From an uncultured Riemerella sp. (lineage in GTDB: Bacteria; Bacteroidota; Bacteroidia; Flavobacteriales; Weeksellaceae): a stretch of 28,924 nucleotides of DNA. The translations under genes were made by a program, and so were the position numbers. The notes beneath the pieces are model-generated. The model was given only the letters and a program-made list of their open reading frames with translations, had not been told where the DNA came from and did not search any database. How positions within the stretch are numbered: the first letter of the stretch is position 1; each line of letters begins with the position of its first letter. Below are positions 1 to 7,440 of this stretch, one piece after another. The DNA is taken from NCBI GenBank assembly GCA_938037185.1, contig CALHQK010000015.1, positions 1 through 28,924 of the forward strand, given 5' to 3'.

Positions 1-206
1 TGCATGTTTTGGACATGACAGATAAGGAGCAGTATGAACTCCTGAAAATGAGAAAACTTTCGCAGGATTATTATCGCCAAAAAGGAGAGGGACGGCCAAC
101 CAAGAAAGACCGCCGAGATATGGACGATTTTATGGAAACAGAAAACCAAGAAGCAGATGATGATACGGATTGGGAAGATTTTTTTAGAGAAGAAACTGAA
201 ATTTAA
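1..206 (+). CDS. RNA-binding S4-domain protein (Hsp15-like), C-terminal part
   Basis: The reading frame is already open at the left edge, so this is the last 67 residues of a longer protein whose start lies outside the window. The visible part holds the motif KGEGRPTKKDRRD followed by a very acidic end rich in Asp and Glu. That basic GRPTKKDRR block is what I associate with the C-terminus of small flavobacterial S4-domain (Hsp15-like) RNA-binding proteins, which bind ribosomal RNA or stalled large subunits. The S4 domain itself is not visible, so the assignment rests on the tail alone. A TTG at 9 could be read as a start, but the frame continues upstream without a stop. The stop is 18 bases before kdsA, so the two are probably cotranscribed. 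Confidence 0.6.
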   Translation, partial: HVLDMTDKEQYELLKMRKLSQDYYRQKGEGRPTKKDRRDMDDFMETENQEADDDTDWEDFFREETEI

Positions 207-224
207 ATCAAAATAATTATTAAA

Positions 225-1034
225 ATGATACAATATTTAGATAATATCAAACACAAAGACTCCCAGAATTTTTTCTTAATTGCGGGGCCTTGTGCTATTG
301 AAAGTGAAGATATGGCGATGTTTATTGCCGAAAAAATCGTAAAACTTTCAGATAAATACCAGATTCCGTATATTTTCAAAGGCAGTTTCAAAAAGGCCAA
401 TCGCTCTCGTATAGACTCTTTTACGGGAATTGGCGATGAAAAAGCATTGCAGATATTGAAAAAAGTAGGAGAGAAGTTTGATATTCCCACAACTACCGAT
501 ATCCACGAAAATGAGCATGCTGCACTTGCCGCTCAATATGTAGATGTTTTGCAGATTCCTGCGTTTTTGGTAAGACAGACAGATTTGCTTGTAGCAGCTG
601 CAAATACAGGTAAATGTGTAACCTTGAAAAAAGGTCAGTTTCTTTCGCCGGAAGCTATGCAGTTTGCTGTGCAGAAAGTCTTTGACTCAGGAAATGAAAA
701 AACAGCAATTATAGAGCGTGGAAACACATTTGGCTATACTGATTTGGTGGTGGATTTTAGAGGAATTCCTGTAATGAAGCAGTATGCTCCTGTAATTCTG
801 GATGTTACGCATTCCTTGCAGCAACCCAACCAAAATACAGGCGTTACAGGTGGCCGCCCGCAGCTCATAGAAACAATCGCAAAGGCTGGTATAGCAGTAG
901 GAGCAGATGGTATTTTTATAGAAACTCACCCTAATCCGAAGGAAGCCAAATCGGATGGAGCGAATATGCTTCCGCTTGACCAACTGGATGACTTATTAGG
1001 AAAATTAACAAGAATTCGTGAAGCGATTTTGTAA
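225..1034 (+). CDS. kdsA: 3-deoxy-8-phosphooctulonate (KDO-8-P) synthase, metal-dependent type
   Basis: This cytoplasmic enzyme condenses arabinose 5-phosphate with phosphoenolpyruvate to give KDO-8-phosphate, the precursor of the KDO sugar of lipopolysaccharide. The 269 residues span the whole DAHP-synthase/KdsA fold, close to the usual length. Visible signatures are IAGPCAIES near residue 19, FKGSFKKANRS near 51, QIPAFLVRQTD near 110 and DVTHSLQ near 193. Cys23, His196, Glu233 and Asp244 match the four metal ligands known from the Aquifex enzyme. E. coli KdsA has Asn at the Cys position and needs no metal, so this should be a metal-dependent KdsA. It lies between the S4 protein and a helicase on the same strand with short gaps (18 and 16 bases), so it is probably part of one transcript. 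Confidence 0.95.
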   Translation: MIQYLDNIKHKDSQNFFLIAGPCAIESEDMAMFIAEKIVKLSDKYQIPYIFKGSFKKANRSRIDSFTGIGDEKALQILKKVGEKFDIPTTTDIHENEHAALAAQYVDVLQIPAFLVRQTDLLVAAANTGKCVTLKKGQFLSPEAMQFAVQKVFDSGNEKTAIIERGNTFGYTDLVVDFRGIPVMKQYAPVILDVTHSLQQPNQNTGVTGGRPQLIETIAKAGIAVGADGIFIETHPNPKEAKSDGANMLPLDQLDDLLGKLTRIREAIL

Positions 1035-1050
1035 ATAAAAATGATTTTTA

Positions 1051-2391
1051 ATGCTTGGATTTGATGATTTCAGCCTTCCCAAACCTTTATTGGCAGCATT
1101 AGAAAAGTTAAATATTTCTAAGCCTACACCGATTCAGGTAAAGACCTTCTCGCCGGTTTTGTCGGGTAGGGATATTATGGGAATTGCCCAGACAGGAACA
1201 GGGAAAACGCTGGCCTATCTTCTGCCGATACTCAAAGATTATAAATATTCTTCCTCCAATCAGCCTAAAATTCTAATTTTAGTGCCCACTCGGGAGCTTG
1301 TAACGCAGGTAGTGGATGTTCTTTGTTTATTGACAGAAGATATAAATGTAAGAATATTAGGAGTTTATGGCGGAGTTAATATCAACACTCAGAAAAATTT
1401 AGTTTATGAAGGCGTAGATATTTTGGTGGGAACTCCTGGACGAGTAATGGATTTGGCAATTGATAATGTTTTGCAGTTCAGGGATTTAAAAAAGTTGGTC
1501 ATTGATGAGTTTGATGAAATGCTTAGTTTAGGATTTAAGCCTCAGCTTACAAGTATCTTCACGATGATGAGCAATAAAAGGCAGAATATTCTTTTTTCTG
1601 CTACGATGACCGACGAAGTTGATAAAATGCTGAACGAATATTTCAAAAATCCTTTGGAAATTTCATTGGCAAAATCAGGGACGCCACTGGAGAAGATAAG
1701 CCAGTCGGCGGTTTCTGTAGTGAATTTTAATACAAAACTAAATCTGCTTATTCATCTTTTACAAAATGTTGATTATGAAAAAGTTCTGATTTTTGCAAAT
1801 AATAAGAAACATGCAGATTTTATTTTTGAGAAATTAGAAGAGGTTTTTCCTGATAGTTTTGGAGTGATTCATTCCAATAAATCGCAGAATTTCAGGCTGA
1901 GAACATTGGCTGATTTTACAGAAAACAGGCTTCGCGGGATAGTTACCACGGATATTATGGCTCGTGGCCTGGATATTCCAAAAGTATCTCATGTTTTTAA
2001 TTTTGAAATTCCTGAAATTCCGGAGCAGTATGTGCATAGAATAGGGCGTACAGGGCGGGCGGAACAGAAAGGGATAGCGATAAGTTTTTTTACGCCTAAG
2101 GAGGAAACATTGCTTTTGGATATTGAAATAATGATGGATAAAGAAATCCAAAAACAGGAGTTTCCGGGAGATGTGGCGATTTCTAATGTGAAAATAGCTT
2201 CCGAGAAGGATTTTATAAAAATGAAGAATCCTCATACTGTTAAACTTCCACAGGGAGGAGAGGCTTTTCACGAGAAAAAGGATAAAAATAAGAAAATAAA
2301 CCTTGGCGGTCCCAGCAAAAGAAAACCGCTTAAGAAGTATGGAGCGAATAGAAATCAACTGAAACAAAAAGCAAAAAAGAAGAAAAAATAA
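1051..2391 (+). CDS. DEAD-box family RNA helicase with DEFD motif II
   Basis: This is a 446-residue ATP-dependent RNA helicase with both RecA-like domains. In order there is a Q motif (KPTPIQ), motif I AQTGTGKT near residue 47, PTRELV, motif II at 152-155, SAT, ARGLDI and the closing HRIGRTGR. Motif II reads Asp-Glu-Phe-Asp instead of Asp-Glu-Ala-Asp, while the two Asp and the Glu needed for ATP hydrolysis are kept. After the helicase core comes a short Lys-rich tail ending in a run of lysines, which could bind RNA. The likely role is ribosome assembly or RNA unwinding, but the exact RNA target cannot be told. The stop is one base from the stop of convergent aroK. Confidence 0.9.
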   Translation: MLGFDDFSLPKPLLAALEKLNISKPTPIQVKTFSPVLSGRDIMGIAQTGTGKTLAYLLPILKDYKYSSSNQPKILILVPTRELVTQVVDVLCLLTEDINVRILGVYGGVNINTQKNLVYEGVDILVGTPGRVMDLAIDNVLQFRDLKKLVIDEFDEMLSLGFKPQLTSIFTMMSNKRQNILFSATMTDEVDKMLNEYFKNPLEISLAKSGTPLEKISQSAVSVVNFNTKLNLLIHLLQNVDYEKVLIFANNKKHADFIFEKLEEVFPDSFGVIHSNKSQNFRLRTLADFTENRLRGIVTTDIMARGLDIPKVSHVFNFEIPEIPEQYVHRIGRTGRAEQKGIAISFFTPKEETLLLDIEIMMDKEIQKQEFPGDVAISNVKIASEKDFIKMKNPHTVKLPQGGEAFHEKKDKNKKINLGGPSKRKPLKKYGANRNQLKQKAKKKKK

Positions 2392-2392
2392 A

Positions 2393-2917
2393 CTATTGAA
2401 TTTGTTTTATTTGGGTTAAAATTTCTTCTGCAATCTCTCTGGCGGATAGGTTGTCTGTATTTATCGTAATTTTAGCTTGATTATAAAAAGGATTTCTTTC
2501 AAAAAGATGTTTGGCAATAAATTCTGACAGGTCTTCATTAGAAATATTTTGAATCAAAGGGCGTTTGTCTTTTTCCGATGAAAGTCTTTGTGCTAGGGTT
2601 TTCACATTTGTTTTTAAAAATACACTGATGGTTTTTTCATTAATGCTGTCTATATTGTTATAATAACACGGAGTTCCGCCTCCAAGGCTTAAAATAATGT
2701 TTTTTTCGGTGGAAAGAATTTTTTCTAAAACCTCTTTTTCTGTTTTTCGGAAGAAAATTTCTCCCTTTTCTTTAAATATTTCGGTAATGGAGCGGTTGTT
2801 TTGTTTAGAAATTTCGGTATCTAAGTCAAAAATTTTAAAATTATTTAAAACACTTAATTCTTTGGAAATAAGAGTTTTACCGCTTCCCATGTATCCCATT
2901 AGGCTTATTATCATCAT
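2393..2917 (-). CDS. aroK: Shikimate kinase
   Basis: This 174-residue enzyme phosphorylates shikimate at the 3-hydroxyl, the fifth step of the chorismate pathway to aromatic amino acids. The N-terminus carries the P-loop GYMGSGKT (residues 8-15). Next come the Asp-Leu-Asp of the substrate site (31-33), FFR with Arg57, GGGTP (79-83), a lid segment KDKRPL near 117, and the late RNPFY arginine. All key residues of the family are present and the length is normal. The start could be either of two adjacent ATG codons, at 2917 or 2914. It converges tail to tail with the upstream helicase and no terminator is visible between them. Confidence 0.94.
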   Translation of the reverse strand: MMIISLMGYMGSGKTLISKELSVLNNFKIFDLDTEISKQNNRSITEIFKEKGEIFFRKTEKEVLEKILSTEKNIILSLGGGTPCYYNNIDSINEKTISVFLKTNVKTLAQRLSSEKDKRPLIQNISNEDLSEFIAKHLFERNPFYNQAKITINTDNLSAREIAEEILTQIKQIQ

Positions 2918-2945
2918 GAAATTTTCAACAAATTTGATAAAAATT

Positions 2946-2975
2946 TTTGAGATTTAAAAAAAATCACTATCTTTG
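2946..2975 (+). promoter_or_regulatory. Bacteroidota-type promoter of tRNA-Lys
   Basis: A TTTG at 2946-2949 is followed after 18 bases by TATCTTTG at 2968-2975. This fits the known Bacteroidota primary sigma pattern of a -33 TTG and a -7 TAnnTTTG. The tRNA begins 38 bases further on. It is one of the two best-matching promoters in the window. Confidence 0.75.
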
Positions 2976-3013
2976 CACCACTAAAAAATTATTAACAAAG
3001 TATAGTTAATAAA

Positions 3014-3086
3014 GACCTGGTAGCTCAGCTGGTAGAGCAATACACTTTTAATGTATGGGTCCTGGGTTCGAATCCCAGCCAGGTCA
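3014..3086 (+). tRNA. tRNA-Lys (anticodon UUU)
   Basis: The 73 bases fold into a standard cloverleaf. The acceptor stem GACCTGG/CCAGGTC is perfect over 7 pairs. The D stem is GCTC/GAGC, the anticodon stem ATACA/TGTAT with loop CTTTTAA, the variable region has 5 bases, and the T arm CTGGG-TTCGAAT-CCCAG is complete. The anticodon is TTT, which reads the lysine codons AAA and AAG. The discriminator base is A and the CCA end is not encoded. It stands alone, with its own promoter upstream and a hairpin terminator downstream. Confidence 0.97.
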
Positions 3087-3149
3087 CTTTTTAAGGTTTA
3101 GAAATAGTAATTTTTTTCATATTAATATTTTGTGATTTGGTGTTTAAGA

Positions 3150-3178
3150 AGCCCTTGGATTTTTTCCGAGGGCTTTTT
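3150..3178 (+). terminator. Intrinsic terminator after tRNA-Lys
   Basis: AGCCCTTGG (3150-3158) pairs with CCGAGGGCT (3166-3174) through one G-T wobble around a 7-base loop. A run of five T follows immediately. It lies between the tRNA and the start of the dehydrogenase gene, so it should end the tRNA transcript. Confidence 0.8.
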
Positions 3179-3196
3179 ATTTGGTTTAATATTTTG

Positions 3197-3204
3197 TATT
3201 TTTG
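3197..3204 (+). promoter_or_regulatory. Possible -7 box for the threonine dehydrogenase gene
   Basis: TATTTTTG fits the TAnnTTTG pattern, directly after the tRNA terminator and 20 bases before the ATG. No well-spaced -33 TTG is present; the nearest TTTG is only 13 bases upstream. The support is therefore moderate. A purine-rich ribosome-binding stretch (AAGGAAGGA) follows at 3212-3220. Confidence 0.4.
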
Positions 3205-3223
3205 TAGAAAAAAGGAAGGATAT

Positions 3224-4171
3224 ATGGAAAAAATACTGATTACCGGAGCTAATGGGCAAATTGGGACAGAGCTTGTAGCCAAATTGGTCGATGTTTATGG
3301 CAAAGAGAATGTGATAGCATCGGATCTTTATATCAGAGAAGGTTCTGATACGGCAGGAAAATATGTAAAATTAGATGTTACGGATTCTAAGGAGTTTGCT
3401 CGTATTATTTCAGAAAATCAGATAACGATAGTTTATCATTTGGCTTCACTACTTTCGGGGACTTCTGAAAAACAGCCTCTTTTAGCTTGGAATGTGAATT
3501 TAGACCCGCTTCTTCACCTTTGTGAAATGGCAAAAAATGGATTGATTAAGAAAATTTTTTGGCCGAGTTCCATCGCCGTATTTGGCCGAGGAATTCCATC
3601 TCACAATGTGGAGCAGGAAGTTGTGTTGAATCCCTCTACAATCTATGGCGTAACAAAAGTAGCAGGCGAGAAACTCTGCGAATATTATTTTGAAAAACAT
3701 AATGTAGACATTAGGAGCATCCGCTATCCAGGGCTTATTTCTTGGAAAACACCAGCAGGCGGAGGAACCACAGATTATGCCGTAGAAATATTTTATGAGG
3801 CAGTAGAAAAGGGAAATTATACCAGTTTTATAGAAGAAAATACGGCGATGCCTATGCTCTACATGGATGATGCAATAGATGCTACCGTGAAACTTATGCA
3901 ATCGTCAAGCGAAAATATTAAAGTGAGAACTTCCTATAATTTAGGGGGAATGTCTTTTACTCCGAAGGAACTGGCAGAAGAAATAAAGAAAATAATTCCA
4001 GAATTTGAAATTTCTTATGAACCAGATTTTAGGCAAAAAATAGCAGAAAGCTGGCCTAAAAGTATAGATGACAGCACGGCTAAAAAAGACTGGGGGTTGA
4101 ATTATAAATTTGGTATAAAAGAAATGGCAGAGGATATGATAAAAAATCTAAGGATAAAATTAGGAAAGTGA
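3224..4171 (+). CDS. tdh: NAD-dependent epimerase/dehydratase family, L-threonine 3-dehydrogenase type
   Basis: The 315-residue protein is an extended short-chain dehydrogenase. The N-terminal NAD-binding motif is GANGQIG (residues 8-14), the WPSSIAVFG segment carries the catalytic Ser, and Tyr141 and Lys145 form the YxxxK pair. The following RYPGLISWKTPAGGGTTDY stretch and the late PMLYMDDAIDAT stretch resemble the SDR-type threonine dehydrogenases known from Flavobacterium and animals. These oxidise threonine to 2-amino-3-ketobutyrate. A longer frame is open from 3137, but its first 29 codons run through the terminator and promoter region. The ATG at 3224 follows a good AGGAAGGA site and starts right at the Rossmann fold, so I chose it. 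A different sugar-nucleotide or amino-acid substrate is not excluded. Confidence 0.85.
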   Translation: MEKILITGANGQIGTELVAKLVDVYGKENVIASDLYIREGSDTAGKYVKLDVTDSKEFARIISENQITIVYHLASLLSGTSEKQPLLAWNVNLDPLLHLCEMAKNGLIKKIFWPSSIAVFGRGIPSHNVEQEVVLNPSTIYGVTKVAGEKLCEYYFEKHNVDIRSIRYPGLISWKTPAGGGTTDYAVEIFYEAVEKGNYTSFIEENTAMPMLYMDDAIDATVKLMQSSSENIKVRTSYNLGGMSFTPKELAEEIKKIIPEFEISYEPDFRQKIAESWPKSIDDSTAKKDWGLNYKFGIKEMAEDMIKNLRIKLGK

Positions 4172-4180
4172 AAAATAATA

Positions 4181-4218
4181 AAAATCTCAGAAAATTAATT
4201 CTGAGATTTTTTATTTTA
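4181..4218 (+). terminator. Intrinsic terminator between tdh and mscL
   Basis: A perfect 12-base stem (AAAATCTCAGAA at 4181-4192 with its complement at 4199-4210) encloses a 6-base loop and is followed by a T-rich tract. The A-rich left side makes it potentially active in both directions, serving tdh on the + strand and mscL on the - strand. Confidence 0.8.
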
Positions 4219-4222
4219 GGAA

Positions 4223-4597
4223 TTATTTGTTTTTTAATAAATCTCTTATTTCAGCCAATAGTTCCTCTTGTGTAGGAGCTGCAGGTTCATCAGCTGGTTT
4301 TTCATTTTTAAGTTTATTAATTCCCTTTATCATCATAAATAAGATGAAAGCAATGATAACAAAATTGATTACTGCTGAAAGAAACATACCATATTTAACC
4401 CCACCAAAAAGAGTAAGTTCTTCAATGTTTTTCAAATTAGCAGCTTCTAAAGCTGGATTAAGAATAAGAGGCGTAATAACATCTTCTATAAAAGAGCTCA
4501 CTATCTTACCGAAAGCTCCTCCAATAATGACTCCGACAGCCATATCCACTACATTGCCCTTAATGGCAAATTCTTTAAATTCTTTTATAAAACTCAT
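4223..4597 (-). CDS. mscL: Large-conductance mechanosensitive channel MscL
   Basis: This 124-residue inner-membrane protein forms a homopentameric pore that opens under membrane tension and releases solutes during osmotic downshock. The start MSFIKEFKEFAIKGNVVDMAVGV is the conserved amphipathic helix and first transmembrane segment, with the pore-lining GVIIGGAFGKIV. A second hydrophobic segment (AVINFVIIAFILFMMI) and a charged C-terminal helix (EELLAEIRDLLKNK) follow. Length and architecture are normal for the family. It sits alone between two terminators and has its own -7 box upstream, so it is probably monocistronic. Confidence 0.96.
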   Translation of the reverse strand: MSFIKEFKEFAIKGNVVDMAVGVIIGGAFGKIVSSFIEDVITPLILNPALEAANLKNIEELTLFGGVKYGMFLSAVINFVIIAFILFMMIKGINKLKNEKPADEPAAPTQEELLAEIRDLLKNK

Positions 4598-4617
4598 CGA
4601 TATAAATTTTTAAAATG

Positions 4618-4625
4618 CAAATATA
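4618..4625 (-). promoter_or_regulatory. -7 box of mscL
   Basis: Read on the minus strand this is TATATTTG followed by C, 20 bases before the mscL ATG. It fits TAnnTTTG exactly. The same TATATTTGC core precedes the DUF47, rlmH and nhaA genes in this window. No clear -33 element was found. Confidence 0.5.
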
Positions 4626-4655
4626 AAAAAATGCTCAAAATCTGCGCATTTTTTT
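4625..4655 (-). terminator. Intrinsic terminator of the metalloprotease operon
   Basis: AAAAAAATGC (4625-4634) and GCATTTTTTT (4646-4655) form a 10-base stem with an 11-base loop, two bases after the metalloprotease stop codon. Read on the minus strand the hairpin ends in a T run. It separates this operon from mscL and partly overlaps the region just upstream of the mscL promoter. Confidence 0.65.
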
Positions 4656-4656
4656 A

Positions 4657-7434
4657 TTAATTTCTAATAATTATTCCATAATCTTCTACTTCTCCGTAAG
4701 TGTAGTGGTCTTTCGGAGTGATGGTTCCTCTCAGAGTTCCGTCGCATGCGGAAGCAGGAACAGAGTTTACAGAAGGTCCTACTTTCAGGGCAACTCTCAT
4801 TTTCAGGAGTTCACTGCTTGCCACAGCTGTTGATGGAACATTGAAACTAAAAGTTTTCTGCAGAGTTCCTACATTACCATTAGATGGGTCAGCAATAAAC
4901 TCTTTGATAATTCTTTCATCTTCAGAGAGTTTTCCATCGGCATTGAAGTCTATCCAAACACTCAGCGTTTCGTAGAAATCTTTTGAGTTTGGATAAGATA
5001 TCGTTACGCTTAATTTATTGTTGTTTGAGCCTCTTTTTAACTGGATAATTTTACTTGTATCGCCACTAAAATCACTATATCCTTGTGCATCAGAGTTGTT
5101 GTTTATCAGTACATTATTAGAAGAATCTGTGATTTTAATGTTAGAAATATATTCGTAAGTCGCATTGGTTGCTATCAGCGGACAATATTCTATTTTTGAA
5201 AATACAAATTCCTCAGAACTAGTAAAAGTGCCAGTAGTTCCACCGCAAATTTGGGCTACTTGGGCTTCATAAGTTACCCCTGATGTCAAACCGGAGATTA
5301 CATATTTTGGTTCAGTAGTCGTGATTTCTGTCCAGCTGGAAGCTGTTTTTGGTTTGTATCTTACTTTGTAGCCGTTTCCAGAGTATTCTTTCCAAGATAA
5401 AACAAAGGTTCTGCCTTCTTGTGTAATTACAAAATCATCCGGAGCAATGCTACTGCACGGAGAAGAGTTGATAATTTTAATAGGAGAACTTACGGCATAA
5501 AATACATTATCAATCGCAGATATTCTTATTTTAATGGTTTTATTTAGTAAATGAGCAGGGAAAGTCAGGATTTCTGAGCCATCATTCGGTGTAGAATCTG
5601 CTAATACTGTCCAGCTCAATCCGTTATCCAGCGTGTAATCTATCTTTACAAAAGACACATTGTAGGGAGCTAAGTTGGTATTTGCTACATTCCAAAGAAG
5701 CGGTGTAGAAGCACTTGCGTTCAGTGTTCCTGCAGTTATAATGCTGAAAGGTCCATCGTTTCCTATTGTAATATTCTGCACTGCCGAAGACACTTGCTGT
5801 CTTGTAGAGATAGCGTTGTTATCCCTTACTGTAACGGCAAAGCTCATATTTCGGGCTGTGTTAGGGATGGCTTCCCAGTTGCTTTTTGCTGTTGTATTGT
5901 CCAGCAGTTTTCCAGCGAGAACGGTTTCCAACTTCGGGAAGTATCTTATATAGCCGTCTGTGGAGGGTTTTACAGAGCGGAAGTTAGCTCCGTTATTTCT
6001 GTTGCCATCCACTTCTATTATCCTTGATGTAGCATTGTCTGTCTGCTCCCAAGTGTAGGTAAGAAGGTCATTTTCAGCATCAGTGGCTTCTGTTTTTAAG
6101 ACAAATGCCGTCTGTTTAGGAATGGTGTAAGAGGGCAGGGCAGGGATTTGCGGAGCGGTATTGCTGGTAATCGCTGTCTCGTGGTCGCAGGTTTTGCTCT
6201 CTAAATTAACCTGAATTTGGTTCAAACTTGCAATACTGAAATATGCATCAGAATGTTCCTGAATATCATAGTTTGTCATCCCTGCATAACCCATGATGGT
6301 AGAGCCGGAACCAGGTTCTATTTGAGTTCCGGAAGTCGGGTTTTCTATCACATAGGAGAATGTATGGTTAGCCCCAAGCTGGTGGCCTATTTCATGGGCT
6401 ACGAAGTCTATATCAAATACATCGCCGTAGGGCTGGTTGTCTTCCAATGGAGAGGTAAAAGCCGAGCCTTTTGCTTTGCTGGTAGGAATTCCATCGGAAT
6501 TTAAGCTGGGACTTTCGCAGATACATCCTAGACAGCCTGCATTTCCGCCGCCCCCAGATGCTCCGAAGAGGTGTCCTATGTCGTAGTTAGCTTCTCCCAC
6601 TTCTTTTGTCAGTACTTTTTGTAGTTCCATACTCCAGTCGCCTTCTACACCGGAAGCTGCATCAGAGTAGGGGTCTGTGGCAGGATTGGTGTAGATAATG
6701 TTAGTAGCATTGACTAAATTAAAATGCACCGCCATATCCTTTTCATAGACTGCATTTACTCTTGTAAGAGTTGCGTTTATCTGAGCCAATGCCCCAGCAA
6801 CACCTCCAAAAATCTGGGTATATTCTCCCGTTACCGAGATAGCTATTCTCAGCGTTCGGTATTTTCTATCGTTAGAGGTTCTAAATCTGGAAAGCGAATT
6901 TTTACTGCGTTTTTCGGCTAATTTAAATATATGGTCTATCTGGTTTACCGCCTTTTTATTCTCTAATGGAGAGCATTCAAAGGGTCTGCCGCTGCTTTTC
7001 TTCGTTTTGGAATGCACAGAATAGATTCCTCCTGAATTTCTCCTTGGGTCTATAAACTCGTAATTTCCTTGGTCGAATATCATAGACTGGAAATCATTCG
7101 GAGCGATACTGAATCTTATAGTTCGCTTCGGGTCAGATACGGAAACTCCGGTGTAAGACCCTAGTTCATACTGAGCTTCCAGTTGTTCATCTACTACGGG
7201 AAAGCTTTTAACTCTAAATTTTTCTAACTTTCCCTCCAAGTTGGGAACTTCTATGATGATATCTTTGGTCTTAGAATTAGTCGTGTTCAGCTGTTTTCTC
7301 AGCCTGCTGATATCCAGCTGATAGAGATGCTCATTAGCTGTGCCTTTACTTATATGGTCTATCGGTTTCCAGTAGCTCTGCGAAAAGAGAACCGAACTGC
7401 AAAACACGAAAGAGGCTGTCAATATATTTTTCAT
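4657..7434 (-). CDS. Secreted reprolysin-like zinc metalloprotease with Fn3 and GEVED domains
   Basis: The 925-residue protein starts with a signal peptide (about 20 residues ending near FSQS) and a pro-region. The metzincin catalytic core has HEIGHQLGANH with zinc ligands His347, His351 and His357 and catalytic Glu348. A Met-turn (STIMGYAG, Met381) lies shortly after. Beyond the catalytic part are Ig-like regions, a fibronectin type III domain at about 660-735, and a C-terminal GEVED-type module ending in GEVEDYG near 915. It should be exported and degrade extracellular protein. Unlike most Bacteroidota relatives of this design that I know, it stops a few residues after GEVEDYG and has no T9SS sorting domain. 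It starts 6 bases after the stop of the upstream T9SS-sorted gene, so translation may be coupled. Confidence 0.9.
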   Translation of the reverse strand: MKNILTASFVFCSSVLFSQSYWKPIDHISKGTANEHLYQLDISRLRKQLNTTNSKTKDIIIEVPNLEGKLEKFRVKSFPVVDEQLEAQYELGSYTGVSVSDPKRTIRFSIAPNDFQSMIFDQGNYEFIDPRRNSGGIYSVHSKTKKSSGRPFECSPLENKKAVNQIDHIFKLAEKRSKNSLSRFRTSNDRKYRTLRIAISVTGEYTQIFGGVAGALAQINATLTRVNAVYEKDMAVHFNLVNATNIIYTNPATDPYSDAASGVEGDWSMELQKVLTKEVGEANYDIGHLFGASGGGGNAGCLGCICESPSLNSDGIPTSKAKGSAFTSPLEDNQPYGDVFDIDFVAHEIGHQLGANHTFSYVIENPTSGTQIEPGSGSTIMGYAGMTNYDIQEHSDAYFSIASLNQIQVNLESKTCDHETAITSNTAPQIPALPSYTIPKQTAFVLKTEATDAENDLLTYTWEQTDNATSRIIEVDGNRNNGANFRSVKPSTDGYIRYFPKLETVLAGKLLDNTTAKSNWEAIPNTARNMSFAVTVRDNNAISTRQQVSSAVQNITIGNDGPFSIITAGTLNASASTPLLWNVANTNLAPYNVSFVKIDYTLDNGLSWTVLADSTPNDGSEILTFPAHLLNKTIKIRISAIDNVFYAVSSPIKIINSSPCSSIAPDDFVITQEGRTFVLSWKEYSGNGYKVRYKPKTASSWTEITTTEPKYVISGLTSGVTYEAQVAQICGGTTGTFTSSEEFVFSKIEYCPLIATNATYEYISNIKITDSSNNVLINNNSDAQGYSDFSGDTSKIIQLKRGSNNNKLSVTISYPNSKDFYETLSVWIDFNADGKLSEDERIIKEFIADPSNGNVGTLQKTFSFNVPSTAVASSELLKMRVALKVGPSVNSVPASACDGTLRGTITPKDHYTYGEVEDYGIIIRN

Positions 7435-7440
7435 AAATGT

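Noticed and set aside
1834..2367. 177-codon antisense frame within the first helicase
   Set aside because: It is a shadow of the helicase coding frame with no domain or start signal.
3137..3223. Longer N-terminus for the threonine dehydrogenase
   Set aside because: The extra codons lie over the tRNA terminator and a promoter-like box, and the ATG at 3224 has a clear ribosome site and starts directly at the NAD-binding fold.
4618..4656. Remnant of a T9SS sorting domain after the metalloprotease
   Set aside because: Only about 40 bases separate the stop from the mscL promoter, and they are taken up by the terminator hairpin.
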